Assembly (NCBI GenBank): GCA_003552625.1
Contig: PUNM01000123.1
Coordinates: forward strand, 1 to 33,540
Origin: Ectothiorhodospiraceae bacterium
GTDB taxonomy: Bacteria > Pseudomonadota > Gammaproteobacteria > Nitrococcales > Halorhodospiraceae
Direction of reading: 5' to 3'
Length of the DNA: 33,540 nucleotides
Shown: in pieces, positions 1 through 8,976 of the stretch
Layout of the letters: every line of letters begins with the position of its first letter
Position numbering within the stretch: the stretch's first letter is position 1
Translations under genes and position numbers: made by a program
The notes under the pieces: model-generated
Told to the model about the DNA's origin: nothing
The model's input: the letters and a program-made list of their open reading frames with translations, nothing else
Database searches by the model: none

Positions 1-424
1 AGGTCAGGCGCATGGCCGACTCGGCCGCGTCCGCCGTCTGCCCCTCATCGATGAACGGGTTGTCCTGGAAGTGCCAGACCGGCTCGGCAATGCTCCAGAA
101 CAGCAGGCCGATGCCCATGCCCGCGCCAAAGAGCATGGAGAACCAGGCGAAATAGCTGAACTCCGGCGGCCGGTCGTCGTCACCGAGCTTGAGGTCGCCG
201 AAGCGGCTGAACATCAGGAAAAGCGCAAATAGCAGGAAGAAGGCGACGACCCCGATGTAGTACCACTTGAAGGTATCGAGGACCCAGCCGCTGACCCCTT
301 CGAAGACCGTCTCGGCGTACTCCGGATCCCAGGTACCGAAGATCAGGAACCCGAGCACGATCAGCACGGCCGTGCCGGTCAGCGGGACGTTCAACCCTTT
401 CAGCGGGCCTTTCTGTGCGCGCAC
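1..424 (-). CDS. BCCT-family betaine/choline/carnitine transporter, N-terminal part
   Basis: The gene runs off the left edge; about 141 N-terminal codons are present. The translation has a first membrane segment near residues 13-31, a second near 49-70, then a charged loop and the family hallmark GAGMGIGLLFWSIAEP near residues 100-115. In BCCT carriers the Gly-Met-Gly-Ile stretch lies in the substrate/sodium-binding helix and is typical of sodium-coupled betaine members. The start is taken as GTG at 424 because a GGGGGGA purine run sits about 6 bases upstream; the ATG three bases further upstream is in another frame and gives only a nine-codon peptide. Known role of the family: uptake of glycine betaine or related compatible solutes under osmotic stress. 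The substrate cannot be read from this fragment. A small gene of unknown function ends 22 bases upstream on the same strand, suggesting co-transcription. Confidence 0.93.
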   Translation of the reverse strand, partial: MRAQKGPLKGLNVPLTGTAVLIVLGFLIFGTWDPEYAETVFEGVSGWVLDTFKWYYIGVVAFFLLFALFLMFSRFGDLKLGDDDRPPEFSYFAWFSMLFGAGMGIGLLFWSIAEPVWHFQDNPFIDEGQTADAAESAMRLT

Positions 425-446
425 GTCATGTCCCCCCGGGCTGCCC

Positions 447-1016
447 TTAGAAGTACTCTTCGCCGACGTGGTCGCCGTAACCACCGACAGCCCGATAGAC
501 GACGTCGCCCCGAGCGTTCTCCCGGTGGTCCACCAGCGAGACGGTGGGCTGGCGATTCACCGCGGTACGCTGACCCAGGTAGATGCAGACGGGAACCCCG
601 ATATTCGTCGTGCCCACGGTGATCCACAGCCGGTTGAAGCCGAAACCGCCGCCGACAAAGTCGAGCTGGGTCAATGCCTCGTCGAAACCGCCGACGAAGT
701 AGTTCCGCTGCTCCCGGCTGGCGAAGATGTGGACGCGGATGTAGGCGTGGATGAGCTCATTGACCAGTTCCGGCAGCCGGAATTCCCCGGTGACCTCGGC
801 CCCTTCGTGGTGCTCGGCGAACGGATCCACGTGTACGGTGAGATCTTCCGGCTGCGGGTTAAACCGCGGCAGATACCGCACATAGGCCGAGGTATCGGCC
901 AGGGTATACCGCACCCGGACGATGCGCATACGGTCCACGACATCCTGGACCGTCAGCTGAGTGGGGTCCGGATGGGCATCCGGGCGCCACTCGGTCTGCT
1001 CTTGCTCTTCAGCCAT
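447..1016 (-). CDS. Hypothetical protein upstream of BCCT transporter
   Basis: A 189-residue soluble protein that I do not recognise. The start is the ATG at 1016, preceded by GGAGGG five bases upstream; longer in-frame extensions have no ribosome site. It has no signal peptide or membrane helix, only one cysteine, and an acidic N-terminus rich in Glu, Asp and Gln (MAEEQEQTEW). The centre alternates beta-like and amphipathic stretches (for example VNELIHAYIRVHIFAS) and the C-terminal third is Gly-rich, ending GGYGDHVGEEYF. The stop lies 22 bases before the GTG start of the BCCT carrier, so the two are probably one operon. That suggests a role linked to the transporter (accessory or osmotic sensing), but this is inference from position only. 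Coding is supported by the good ribosome site, and the long readings on the opposite strand are not convincing. Confidence 0.75.
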   Translation of the reverse strand: MAEEQEQTEWRPDAHPDPTQLTVQDVVDRMRIVRVRYTLADTSAYVRYLPRFNPQPEDLTVHVDPFAEHHEGAEVTGEFRLPELVNELIHAYIRVHIFASREQRNYFVGGFDEALTQLDFVGGGFGFNRLWITVGTTNIGVPVCIYLGQRTAVNRQPTVSLVDHRENARGDVVYRAVGGYGDHVGEEYF

Positions 1017-1093
1017 GATCCCTCCAGCGTGTGGCAATGCGCGGATGGTAATGCATCGCCAGCCAGACACCCAAACCATTCGCACTCAAGCCG

Positions 1094-1122
1094 TTGCGGC
1101 GGCAGCATTCCCCCACTATCAT
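1094..1122 (+). promoter_or_regulatory. Sigma70-like promoter for the 1130 gene
   Basis: TTGCGG at 1094-1099 and TATCAT at 1117-1122 are separated by exactly 17 bases. Transcription would begin about 1129-1130, which is the A of the first plausible ATG (1130). The transcript may therefore be leaderless. No ribosome-binding purine run precedes either ATG (1130 or 1136), which fits this reading. Confidence 0.45.
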
Positions 1123-1129
1123 CCTGCCT

Positions 1130-2404
1130 ATGGTCATGACCACCGTGAGCGTCCTGGCAACGGTCATTGCCGGGCTGATCCTGATGATCGCCGCCGCCGT
1201 GGAGCGCCAGGCGGAGGGCTTCGGAGCCCGTGTGGCCAGTGAGGTCAAGTACTGGCAACGGGGCGCCTTCTCGCTTTTTTTTATCACCCTGATCCCGGCC
1301 TTTATCAGCCGCCCGACGCCGGAGCTGGCCGAGGCGGTCTATGACAGCCTCAGTGCCCTCGCGCCGTTCTTCCTGCTTCTCGGCCTGCTCTGCTTCATTG
1401 CCAGTCTCAGCAAGCTGATACCGGCCTGGCGGCGCCACCAGGCGCAGCGTGCGGAAGCGGCGCGCCGCCGCGAGATCGCCGCCCGCGGCGGGCCCTATCC
1501 GGAGCTCTCGGCGGCGGTGGTCCACAGCATCCGCCAGTGCCTGCCGGATATGGACGTCCAGGCCGACCGCCGCGATGAGCAGGGCAACCACGCCAACCTG
1601 ATCGCCGAATCCGAGCAGGAGAAGCAGCGCTACATCGTCTACGCCCTGCCCCGCGAGCACCTCCACCGCCCCGGGGGCGCCGGTCTCAACCCGAATGCAC
1701 TGAACCGGGCCTGCAACGTCGCGGCCGCCTTCGATGGCCGACCGATCCTGTGGGCGCCGCTGCCCCAGCACGGGACGCCACAGGGTTACTACGCCACCCA
1801 CGACTCGGAGCTGCGCCCCTACGTGGTGGAGGGCAAGGACATCCACCTGGCCGAAGCCATCAAGAAGTTCGAGCTCACAGCCCGCTCGGAGCGCCGCCGC
1901 CGGGAGGCCCGCGAGGCCGCCCGCGCCGCTGAGGAGGGCGATCCGCGCTACCACGTGCCGGTGCGCAGCGAGACGCCCGCGCAGCGGGCTCGGCAGCAGC
2001 ACGACCGGGAGAGCTGGGAGCGCTTCAACGTGCTCGCTCCACGCCACCCGCACATGCGCGAGGTGGTCGAGCGGCGCACCCGCCTCCTCTGCGACCGCTG
2101 CCTGAACCGCCTGCCGGAAGAAGGGGGCAAGGTCGTGCCCACGGATCACGATCACATCTGCAAGAACGACGCCTCGGTGCGGATGGTGCTCGACGAAAGC
2201 AACGAGCCGATCACCCAGACGATGCCGGACTGCGGCCAGTGCCACTACGAGAACCCGGAACTCTACGAGGAGTGCGTCAGCCGCCTGACCCTGGTCCACC
2301 CCGGGGAGTGCCCCCCCTCTCCGGACGACCCGGAAGAGCAGCAGCGCCAGGCCGACTACGAGCACCGCCAGCGCATGGCGGAGCTGGAGCGCTCACTCAA
2401 GTAG
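1130..2404 (+). CDS. Hypothetical membrane protein with C-terminal Cys-rich region
   Basis: A 424-residue protein of no family I recognise. Three hydrophobic segments occupy about residues 2-22, 42-58 and 75-97. A long charged cytoplasmic-type region follows, with an Arg/Ala-rich helix near residues 235-270 (probable coiled coil). The C-terminal quarter holds a CDRC pair, a later single Cys, a second pair CGQC, and a further Cys, a layout that could bind zinc. The stop overlaps the end of tmcA on the other strand by 12 bases. A start further upstream (TTG at 1094) is rejected because that triplet is the likely -35 box; ATG 1130 or 1136 is preferred. GC-rich third positions and a clean promoter support it as a real gene over the 470-residue reading on the opposite strand. 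Function unknown. Confidence 0.72.
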   Translation: MVMTTVSVLATVIAGLILMIAAAVERQAEGFGARVASEVKYWQRGAFSLFFITLIPAFISRPTPELAEAVYDSLSALAPFFLLLGLLCFIASLSKLIPAWRRHQAQRAEAARRREIAARGGPYPELSAAVVHSIRQCLPDMDVQADRRDEQGNHANLIAESEQEKQRYIVYALPREHLHRPGGAGLNPNALNRACNVAAAFDGRPILWAPLPQHGTPQGYYATHDSELRPYVVEGKDIHLAEAIKKFELTARSERRRREAREAARAAEEGDPRYHVPVRSETPAQRARQQHDRESWERFNVLAPRHPHMREVVERRTRLLCDRCLNRLPEEGGKVVPTDHDHICKNDASVRMVLDESNEPITQTMPDCGQCHYENPELYEECVSRLTLVHPGECPPSPDDPEEQQRQADYEHRQRMAELERSLK

Positions 2405-4474
2405 ATCGGCGACGGCCGCACGCAGCCGTGCCAGCGCCTGGCGCCGCCCGCTGACACCCAGCCACTCGGCCGTCTCGGCCCACTCCCGATGTTGCAGGAC
2501 CTTCCCGATCAGGGCCGGCTCACACCCGCGCATGCGCCCCACCGCAGAAACTGCGCCGGTGAGCAGCAACCCTGCCAACACCTGGAGCGCAGGCAGGGCC
2601 ACCGCGTAATCGCGCTGGGCGTGGGCGAAGCCGGCGAGTTCACGGCGCTGCCAGTCGCGCAGCGCGACCCCGCCTCCGCTCCGGGCAGCGGCGAAGAGCT
2701 CCATGGCGACCTCGGGCTCGAGGCACCGCAGCGGCTCGCCAAGCAGCGCTGGCGCCGCCTGCCCGAGCCGGTCCCCGCCGGCCTGGACCCAGCCCGCACC
2801 GGTGCGATCCAACCCCTGGGCCATAACGGCAGAGTGCTCGCCGCTGGCCGGATCCCGGCGCGCGCCGATGGCTACCGTCTCCAGGCCGCAAGCGGCCCAG
2901 AACCGCACCAGCTCCGGGGTGGCGCCGAAGCTCGTCCCGACCAGGGCGCAACCGCGCCGCTTGCCCTCGTTGAGAACGGCCTCGACCAACCGGGCGCCCA
3001 GCCCGCAGCGCCTCAGTTCCGGATGCACGGCGATGCGCAGGATCCGCAACGCCCGGCCGGTGGGCGCCGTCTCCAGACCGGCGTGAGTGGCAAGGATCTG
3101 CGGCAGCAAGTGTCCCTGGGGACGGCGACGGCCCGCCCAGACCTCCCGCGCAAGCCCCGGCTCCAGCCCCCCTTCACGGGCCGCGAGGACGACGCCGACC
3201 ACCCCCTGCGCAGCGACGGCCAGGAACAGCTCCACATTCGGGGCGTCGAGCAGCTGGCGCAGATCCAGCGGGCGGGTGCGGTAGTGAGCGGCAATGAGCA
3301 GCCCGAAGACCTGCCGCAGCCGCCGCTCGTCGGTGAGCAGTGTATCGGGGTCGTACCGGGCCACCCGGACGGCCGCCACATCGGGCAAGGCGGTCAGCGA
3401 GACCGGCTCAGCATCCAGGCAGAGCGCCCGGCTGACCCAGGCCTCCAACGGATCGCCGGATGCCCAGCGGACCGGGGTCTTGAGGGCCACGGCCCGCCAC
3501 TGCGGCGCTCGACGCTCCAGGATCGGCTGGAAGCGCAGCTCGAAGCCGCGGCCGCTGCCCTCGTAGCCGTGGACGGTGGTCGCAAAGGCGACCCGCGGGG
3601 CCGCGGCCAGCAGGCGACCGAGCAGCGCCACCGGCAGGCCGGCGGCCTCGTCGATCACCACCAGATCCGCCGGCGTCTTCGTGGTAGCGAGGGTCTCCGC
3701 CTCCCGGTACTCCACCCGCGCTGTCCCGATCACCACCGCGCGCCGGCCGTCTGCCTCTCCCTGGGCCTGTGCCGCGGCGTGGCGGAGCACGGGCTCGGCG
3801 GCTTGCAGCCGCGGGGCCGTGACCCAGACCCGCTGTACCCGGCCTTGGCGCGCCAGCTCGCCAATGGCAATGCCCAGCGCCGCCGATTTGCCGCGTCCCC
3901 GATCAGCGCGGAGCACCACCGGCCGCCGGCGGTGTCCAGTGACCACACGCATCACTGCCTCCACCGCCTGGCGCTGATCGTCGCTCCAGCACCCGTAGGG
4001 CAGCCCCCTCTCCGCAGCGGGCCACGGGCCCGGGGTCAGATCCGGCAGCGCATCGTCCGGGGCGATGCGTTCCACATCCGGCGTCGCGGCAAGCTGCGCG
4101 ATCAGGCGGGTGACGAAGCGGCCGGCGGCGTCCCGGCGCAGGTAGCCCGCGGGGATCAGCCGATTGAGGACCGGATCCGGATGATCGGACCACTCCGTCC
4201 ACGGCGGGACCAGGAGAACCAGCAACCCGCCGCCGCGGACCGATCCAGCCGCGGCGCCGAGCGCATCGGGATCGAAGCCGGCGTGGGCGTCGAGGACCAC
4301 GATATCCACCGTCGCCCCCAGAACCTGGCGAAAGGCGTCAGCGGCGTGGCTCACGACGCCTGCCGGCGCGCCCTCCCCGATCCAGCGCACATCGGCGTGC
4401 GCCGGAAGTTGCCGGGCCGCGACGGTGCGCCCCCAGTCTGCCGGACCGGCGAAGACCACCGTCCGGCGTGTCAC
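2393..4474 (-). CDS. tmcA: tRNA(Met) cytidine acetyltransferase TmcA
   Basis: Makes N4-acetylcytidine at the wobble position (C34) of elongator tRNA-Met, using acetyl-CoA and ATP. About 693 residues, near the E. coli length of 671. Domains in order: N-terminal domain with VDIVVLDAH near 56-64; RNA-helicase-like ATPase with Walker A RGRGKSA near 192-198 and Walker B VVIDEAA near 272-278; GNAT acetyltransferase around 365-555 with the acetyl-CoA loop RRCGLGARL and the family stretch VGTSFGATPELVRFWAACG; then a C-terminal tail domain. The start is taken as GTG 4474, which overlaps the hrpA stop as GTGA and has GGGAGG just upstream; GTG 4489 is an alternative. This overlap indicates translational coupling to hrpA. 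Confidence 0.93.
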   Translation of the reverse strand: MTRRTVVFAGPADWGRTVAARQLPAHADVRWIGEGAPAGVVSHAADAFRQVLGATVDIVVLDAHAGFDPDALGAAAGSVRGGGLLVLLVPPWTEWSDHPDPVLNRLIPAGYLRRDAAGRFVTRLIAQLAATPDVERIAPDDALPDLTPGPWPAAERGLPYGCWSDDQRQAVEAVMRVVTGHRRRPVVLRADRGRGKSAALGIAIGELARQGRVQRVWVTAPRLQAAEPVLRHAAAQAQGEADGRRAVVIGTARVEYREAETLATTKTPADLVVIDEAAGLPVALLGRLLAAAPRVAFATTVHGYEGSGRGFELRFQPILERRAPQWRAVALKTPVRWASGDPLEAWVSRALCLDAEPVSLTALPDVAAVRVARYDPDTLLTDERRLRQVFGLLIAAHYRTRPLDLRQLLDAPNVELFLAVAAQGVVGVVLAAREGGLEPGLAREVWAGRRRPQGHLLPQILATHAGLETAPTGRALRILRIAVHPELRRCGLGARLVEAVLNEGKRRGCALVGTSFGATPELVRFWAACGLETVAIGARRDPASGEHSAVMAQGLDRTGAGWVQAGGDRLGQAAPALLGEPLRCLEPEVAMELFAAARSGGGVALRDWQRRELAGFAHAQRDYAVALPALQVLAGLLLTGAVSAVGRMRGCEPALIGKVLQHREWAETAEWLGVSGRRQALARLRAAVADLLE

Positions 4475-7400
4475 GCCACCTCCCGCCACAGGGCATGCAG
4501 GCGCTTCTCAGAGACCTTCTCACGCGCCCCGACCTCCTGGGCGAAGAGCGACACCCGGTACTCCTCGAGCAGCCACCGCAGCTGCTCCAGGGCGGGATCG
4601 GTGACCTGGCGTTCGGCACGGGCGGCCCGTCGCTGGTGAACGGCTTCATGCCACGGCCGGATCGCCCGTAAAGGTGCACGGTCCTTGCTCGGATCGAGCC
4701 GAAGCTTTTCGATGCGCCGCTCCAGTCCGCGCAGATACCGCGGCAGCGCTTCCTCGAGCAGGTGCGCCGGAAGACCCTCCAAAAAGCCAGGGTAGACCAG
4801 GCTGCTCAGGTGCTCATCGATATCCCTCAAGCTCTCGAGCAACGCCGGGCTGTTGAGGCTCTTCAACGCCTTGCGGATGCCCTGGTAACGGGTGAGCACA
4901 TCGTCCAGCGCGCGACACAGGCGCTGCGCGGTCGGCACCAACTCGCCGCGGCCTGCCGCCAGCCGCTCTTCGAAAGTGGCCGCATCCCGCGGCGCCCCCT
5001 CGGCGAGGAAGCACCGGTCGAAGGTCGCCCGCAGAAGGGTCTCGCGCAGGGCATCGTCGCTCCCCAGACCTCGGTACTTCAGGCGCAGAGCCTTGAGCTC
5101 ATCCAGCTTGCGCAGCGCCCGCACCTGCTGCGGCAACGCCAGCATGAAGAGCCGACGCGCACCGTCGCGGGTCTCCCGTTCGGCGACCTCCGGGGCATCG
5201 AGCAAAAGCCGCGTCACCGACTCACCCGCATCGCGCAGGGCCGGGTAGCCGTGGAAACGAACACCCGCCTCCTCCAGCGTCACGGACGCTGGCAAATCAC
5301 CGACCTCCTCCCAGCGCGTAATCCCTTCCCGGTACCAGTCGTCGCCCGGGCCGGTGCCGCCGGCGGCAGCAAACTCCTCACTGGCGGTGGCCGCCAGGCC
5401 CGACTGCAATGCCGTCAGCTCCCGCCCCTCCTGAAGCGTCTGGCCGTCGCGGTCAACAACCCGGAAGGCCATGCGCAGATGATCCGGTAATTCGACCGCA
5501 TCCAGCGCCCCCGGGGGCAGCTCCACGCCGGTGATCCGCTGCAGGTGGCGCGCCACCGCATCCGTCAGCGCCCCTTCCCGGTGCGGTACCGCCTCGAGCA
5601 CGGCGCGCGCGAAATCCGGCGCCGGCACAAAGTGCTTGCGCAATGCCTTGGGCAACCCGCGGATCAGCGCCGTGACTTTCTCCTCCAGCAACCCCGGAAC
5701 GAGCCACTCGAACGGCTCCGGGGGGAGTTGGTTGAGCGCCGCCACCGGGACGACCGCCGTCACGCCGTCGCGCTGGCTTCCTGGCTCCAGGTGGTACTCC
5801 AGGGCGATCTCCACTCCTGCCACCTGGATCCGGTCCGGATACTGCTCAGCGCTGATCTCTTCCGGATCCCGGCGCATCAACGCCTCGCGGGTCATGTAAA
5901 GGCAGTACGGATCCTTGCGCTCGACCCCCTTCCGCCAGCGCTCGAATCCGGCGGCATCGCGGACCTTCTGCGGCAGGCGCTGATCGTAGAAGGCCACCAG
6001 CTGCTCTTCGTCAACAAGCACATCCCGGCGGCGCGCCTTCGCCTCAAGCCGCTCCACCTCGTCGACCAGGGCCTGGTTGTGGGCCAGGAACGCACCATGG
6101 CTGCGGATCGCCCCCGCCACCAGGCCATCCCGGATGAAGAGCCGCCGCGCCTCGGCCGGATCGATGCGGCCGTAGTCAACCTTGCGTCCGGAGACCAGGA
6201 CCAAGCCGTAGAGCGTCACTTGCTCCTCGGTCACCACCCGACCCGCCCGCTTCTCCCAGCGCGGTTCCCCATAGCTGCGGGAGACCAGATGGGGAGCGGC
6301 CTGTTCGATCCACTCGGGCTCCACCTCGGCCACGGTGCGCGCGAAGAGGCGGCTCGTCTCCACCAGCTCGGCGGCCATGACCCACTTGACCTTGCGCCGC
6401 GCAAGCCCCGACCCCGGAAAGATCTGCAGCTTCACTCCGCGCGGGCCGAGATAGGTCCGCTCCTCATGGTGGTGCGCAACCTGGCTAAGCAGTCCACTGA
6501 GAAGCGCACGGTGGACCGGTTCGTACTGGTCACTCAGCCCCTCCTGCCCCCCTTCCCGCGGCGCCACCGGTGTGCTGCTGCTCTTGGCCTCGGATGCCTC
6601 GGCCTCCTGGAGCATCTGCGCCAGCTGGCGCCGGACATCCCCCCACTCACGCATCCGCTGCGGTGCCAGAAAGTGCTCCCGGCACCAGTCGGTCAACTTG
6701 CGCCGCGAGAGCTGCCGACGCTGCTGCTGATAGTCCTCCCAGAGCCGTATCAGCGCCGCGAAGTCACTCTTCGGGTCGTGCCAGCGGGCGTGTGCCCGGT
6801 CGGCGGCCTCCTGGGCCTCCATGGGCCGCTCCCGTGGGTCCTGGATGGACAGGGCGGCGGCAACGATGAGCACCTCCCGCTCGACCCCAGACTCCCGTGC
6901 CGCCAGAAGCATGCGGCCGATGCGCGGGTCCGCCGGGATGCGCGCCAGGCGGCGACCGAGAGCGGTCAGCTCCCGATCAACATCGACGGCGCCCAGTTCG
7001 AAGAGCTGGCGAAGGGCATCGTTGACGTAGCGCCGCTCCGGCGGCTCAATGAAGGGGAAACGCTCAATGTCCCCCAGGCCCATCGCCTTCATCTGCAGGA
7101 TGACCCCGGCGAGGTTGGTGCGCAGGATCTCCGGGTCCGTAAAGCGCGGCCTGCTTTCGTAGTCCTCTTCGCTGTACAGGCGGATACAGATCCCCGGCGC
7201 CTCGCGCCCGCAGCGACCGGCGCGCTGATCCGCCGATGCCTGGGCGATCGGCTCCACCGGCAGGCGGGAGACTTTGGTGCGGTGGCTGTAGCGGCTGATC
7301 CGCGCCCGCCCGGTATCGACCACGTACCGGATCCCGGGCACCGTCAGCGACGTCTCCGCGACATTGGTGGCGAGCACGACCCGGCGCCGACCGCCCGGCC

Positions 7401-8400
7401 GAAACACGCGCTGCTGCTCCTGGCTCGAGAGGCGGGCATAGAGAGGCAGAATCTCGGTTGCGCGCGGCGGGTTTTTGCGCAAAGCCTCGGCGCATTCACG
7501 GATCTCGCGCTCGCCGGGGAGAAAGACCAGGGAATCGCCGCTGCCTTCGCGGGCGAGTTCGTGGACAGCCTCGCAGACCGCTTGAGGCTCATCGACGCCG
7601 TCGCGTTCCTCGAAGGGCCGATACCGGACCTCCACCGGGTAAGTGCGCCCGGAGACCTCGTAGACCGGGGCGCCATCGAAGTGGCGCGAAAAGCGCTCCG
7701 GGTCGATGGTGGCCGAGGTGACAATCACCTTGAGGTCCGGACGGCGCGGCAGCAGGCGCTTGAGGTAGCCGAGGATGAAGTCGATGTTCAGGCTACGCTC
7801 ATGGGCCTCGTCGATAATCAGCGTGTCGTAGGCATCGAGGTGACGATCCGACTGGATTTCGGCGAGGAGCATTCCGTCGGTGAGCAGCTTGACCCGGGTG
7901 GCGTCGCTGACCTGGTCGGTGAACCGGACCTTGTAGCCGATGGCATCACCGACCCGGGTGTCCGTCTCCGCGGCCAGGCGCTCGGCCAGTGAGCGGGCCG
8001 CAATACGTCGCGGCTGGGTATGGCCGATCACTCCCCGGGCTCCGAGACCCAGCTCCAGACACATCTTCGGGAGCTGGGTGGACTTGCCCGAGCCAGTGGC
8101 GCCACAGACCACCACCACCTGGTGGTCGTGGATCGCCTCGAGCAATTCCTCGCGGCGCTGGACGACGGGCAGATCGGGGTCGTAGGCCAGCTGGACGTGG
8201 GCGGCCTGGCGAGCCTCTACCTGACGCTCTGCCGCCGCGACCTGCTGGCGCAACCGCTCGAGTCCGCGATCAAAAGGCTTGCCCTGCCGGGCGCGACGCT
8301 CCAGACCCGCCAGACGCCGGCGAAGGTCCGCACGCCGCGGACCGTAGGCGCCCTCGATGCGCACGCGCAGGTCGCGTAGCGATTGCGGGACGCCGGCCAA
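4471..8400 (-). CDS. hrpA: ATP-dependent RNA helicase HrpA (DEAH box)
   Basis: A 3'-to-5' DEAH-box RNA helicase; in E. coli HrpA resolves stalled or collided ribosomes and processes some mRNAs. The length, about 1309 residues, matches the 1300-residue E. coli protein. Motifs seen: Walker A GATGSGKST near residue 100, LIIDEAHERS near 194-203, TSAT near 228-231, motif V/VI with ATNVAETSLTVPGI and QRAGRCGRE, then the helicase-associated and OB-fold region and the long HrpA-specific C-terminal half. The start is uncertain. TTG at 8400 lies eight bases after the yfcE stop, with GAGGAG about 11 bases upstream; a longer reading back to 8562 would run inside yfcE and shows no family similarity. The gene overlaps tmcA by four bases. 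Confidence 0.95.
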   Translation of the reverse strand: MAGVPQSLRDLRVRIEGAYGPRRADLRRRLAGLERRARQGKPFDRGLERLRQQVAAAERQVEARQAAHVQLAYDPDLPVVQRREELLEAIHDHQVVVVCGATGSGKSTQLPKMCLELGLGARGVIGHTQPRRIAARSLAERLAAETDTRVGDAIGYKVRFTDQVSDATRVKLLTDGMLLAEIQSDRHLDAYDTLIIDEAHERSLNIDFILGYLKRLLPRRPDLKVIVTSATIDPERFSRHFDGAPVYEVSGRTYPVEVRYRPFEERDGVDEPQAVCEAVHELAREGSGDSLVFLPGEREIRECAEALRKNPPRATEILPLYARLSSQEQQRVFRPGGRRRVVLATNVAETSLTVPGIRYVVDTGRARISRYSHRTKVSRLPVEPIAQASADQRAGRCGREAPGICIRLYSEEDYESRPRFTDPEILRTNLAGVILQMKAMGLGDIERFPFIEPPERRYVNDALRQLFELGAVDVDRELTALGRRLARIPADPRIGRMLLAARESGVEREVLIVAAALSIQDPRERPMEAQEAADRAHARWHDPKSDFAALIRLWEDYQQQRRQLSRRKLTDWCREHFLAPQRMREWGDVRRQLAQMLQEAEASEAKSSSTPVAPREGGQEGLSDQYEPVHRALLSGLLSQVAHHHEERTYLGPRGVKLQIFPGSGLARRKVKWVMAAELVETSRLFARTVAEVEPEWIEQAAPHLVSRSYGEPRWEKRAGRVVTEEQVTLYGLVLVSGRKVDYGRIDPAEARRLFIRDGLVAGAIRSHGAFLAHNQALVDEVERLEAKARRRDVLVDEEQLVAFYDQRLPQKVRDAAGFERWRKGVERKDPYCLYMTREALMRRDPEEISAEQYPDRIQVAGVEIALEYHLEPGSQRDGVTAVVPVAALNQLPPEPFEWLVPGLLEEKVTALIRGLPKALRKHFVPAPDFARAVLEAVPHREGALTDAVARHLQRITGVELPPGALDAVELPDHLRMAFRVVDRDGQTLQEGRELTALQSGLAATASEEFAAAGGTGPGDDWYREGITRWEEVGDLPASVTLEEAGVRFHGYPALRDAGESVTRLLLDAPEVAERETRDGARRLFMLALPQQVRALRKLDELKALRLKYRGLGSDDALRETLLRATFDRCFLAEGAPRDAATFEERLAAGRGELVPTAQRLCRALDDVLTRYQGIRKALKSLNSPALLESLRDIDEHLSSLVYPGFLEGLPAHLLEEALPRYLRGLERRIEKLRLDPSKDRAPLRAIRPWHEAVHQRRAARAERQVTDPALEQLRWLLEEYRVSLFAQEVGAREKVSEKRLHALWREVA

Positions 8401-8408
8401 CGGCGGGG

Positions 8409-8948
8409 TTACTCCTCGTCGTTGCTGGTGATCGCCCGATACTTGCGCGGTGGCAGCTGCACCGACTCCACCGACCAGGCCGACTCCCCGCACTCGAGCA
8501 GCAGCATGGATGGGCCCTCCTTGACGCGGACGCGGCCGGCCGCACCGGGGTTGAGCACCCACGGCTTGTCGTCGTCGTCGATCACCAGCTCATGGCTGTG
8601 ACCAAAGACGATCGCCCGGACCTGAGGGAACGCAGCGCGGAGCAGTTGATGCCGGCGCGCCACAGGCTCGTACCCGTCGCCGTGGACCACCGCCAACTGC
8701 CCGCCGGGCAAATCGAGGATCGAGGAACGCGGCAGATTCTCGAGCATATGCACCTCGTGGGAAGGCCATGTATCGGGCCCATCCACGTTGCCGCGAACCG
8801 CGACCACCTCTTCCCGCGGCTGCATGGAGCAGAGAACGTCCGCACCGCCGATATCGCCGGCGTGCACCGCCACGTCGCACTCGGCGATATGGTCGGAGAT
8901 GCGGGGATCGAGGAAGCCGTGGGTATCGGCGATGATACCGACTCGCAT
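8409..8948 (-). CDS. YfcE/MJ0936-family metallophosphoesterase
   Basis: A 179-residue calcineurin-like phosphodiesterase of the small YfcE type, probably a two-metal enzyme acting on phosphodiesters; the physiological substrate is generally unknown. Metal-binding motifs are in the right order: ADTHG (Asp8, His10), GDIGG near 31-35, GNVDG near 53-57, VVHGD near 87-91 and GHSH near 116-119. The ATG at 8948 is preceded by GGGAGG with a five-base gap. The gene sits 28 bases after thrH and eight bases before the proposed hrpA start, so it belongs to the thrH-yfcE-hrpA-tmcA run. The last 15 residues lie outside the usual fold. Confidence 0.9.
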   Translation of the reverse strand: MRVGIIADTHGFLDPRISDHIAECDVAVHAGDIGGADVLCSMQPREEVVAVRGNVDGPDTWPSHEVHMLENLPRSSILDLPGGQLAVVHGDGYEPVARRHQLLRAAFPQVRAIVFGHSHELVIDDDDKPWVLNPGAAGRVRVKEGPSMLLLECGESAWSVESVQLPPRKYRAITSNDEE

Positions 8949-8976
8949 GGGGACCTCCCAGCCAGGATGGCCCTGG

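Noticed and set aside
953-2365. 470-codon open frame on the minus strand opposite the 1130 gene
   Set aside because: Low-complexity translation rich in Arg, Ala, Val and Gly with no motif; it mirrors the plus-strand gene, which has a promoter, membrane spans and Cys motifs.
2489-4639. 716-codon open frame on the plus strand
   Set aside because: Shadow of tmcA; Arg/Gln/Pro-rich translation with no domain. Long antisense frames are expected in GC-rich DNA.
5545-7992. 815-codon open frame on the plus strand
   Set aside because: Shadow of hrpA, which has full helicase motifs on the other strand.
8401-8562. Longer hrpA start reaching into yfcE
   Set aside because: The extra 54 residues lie inside yfcE and do not resemble HrpA; the TTG at 8400 gives the family length.
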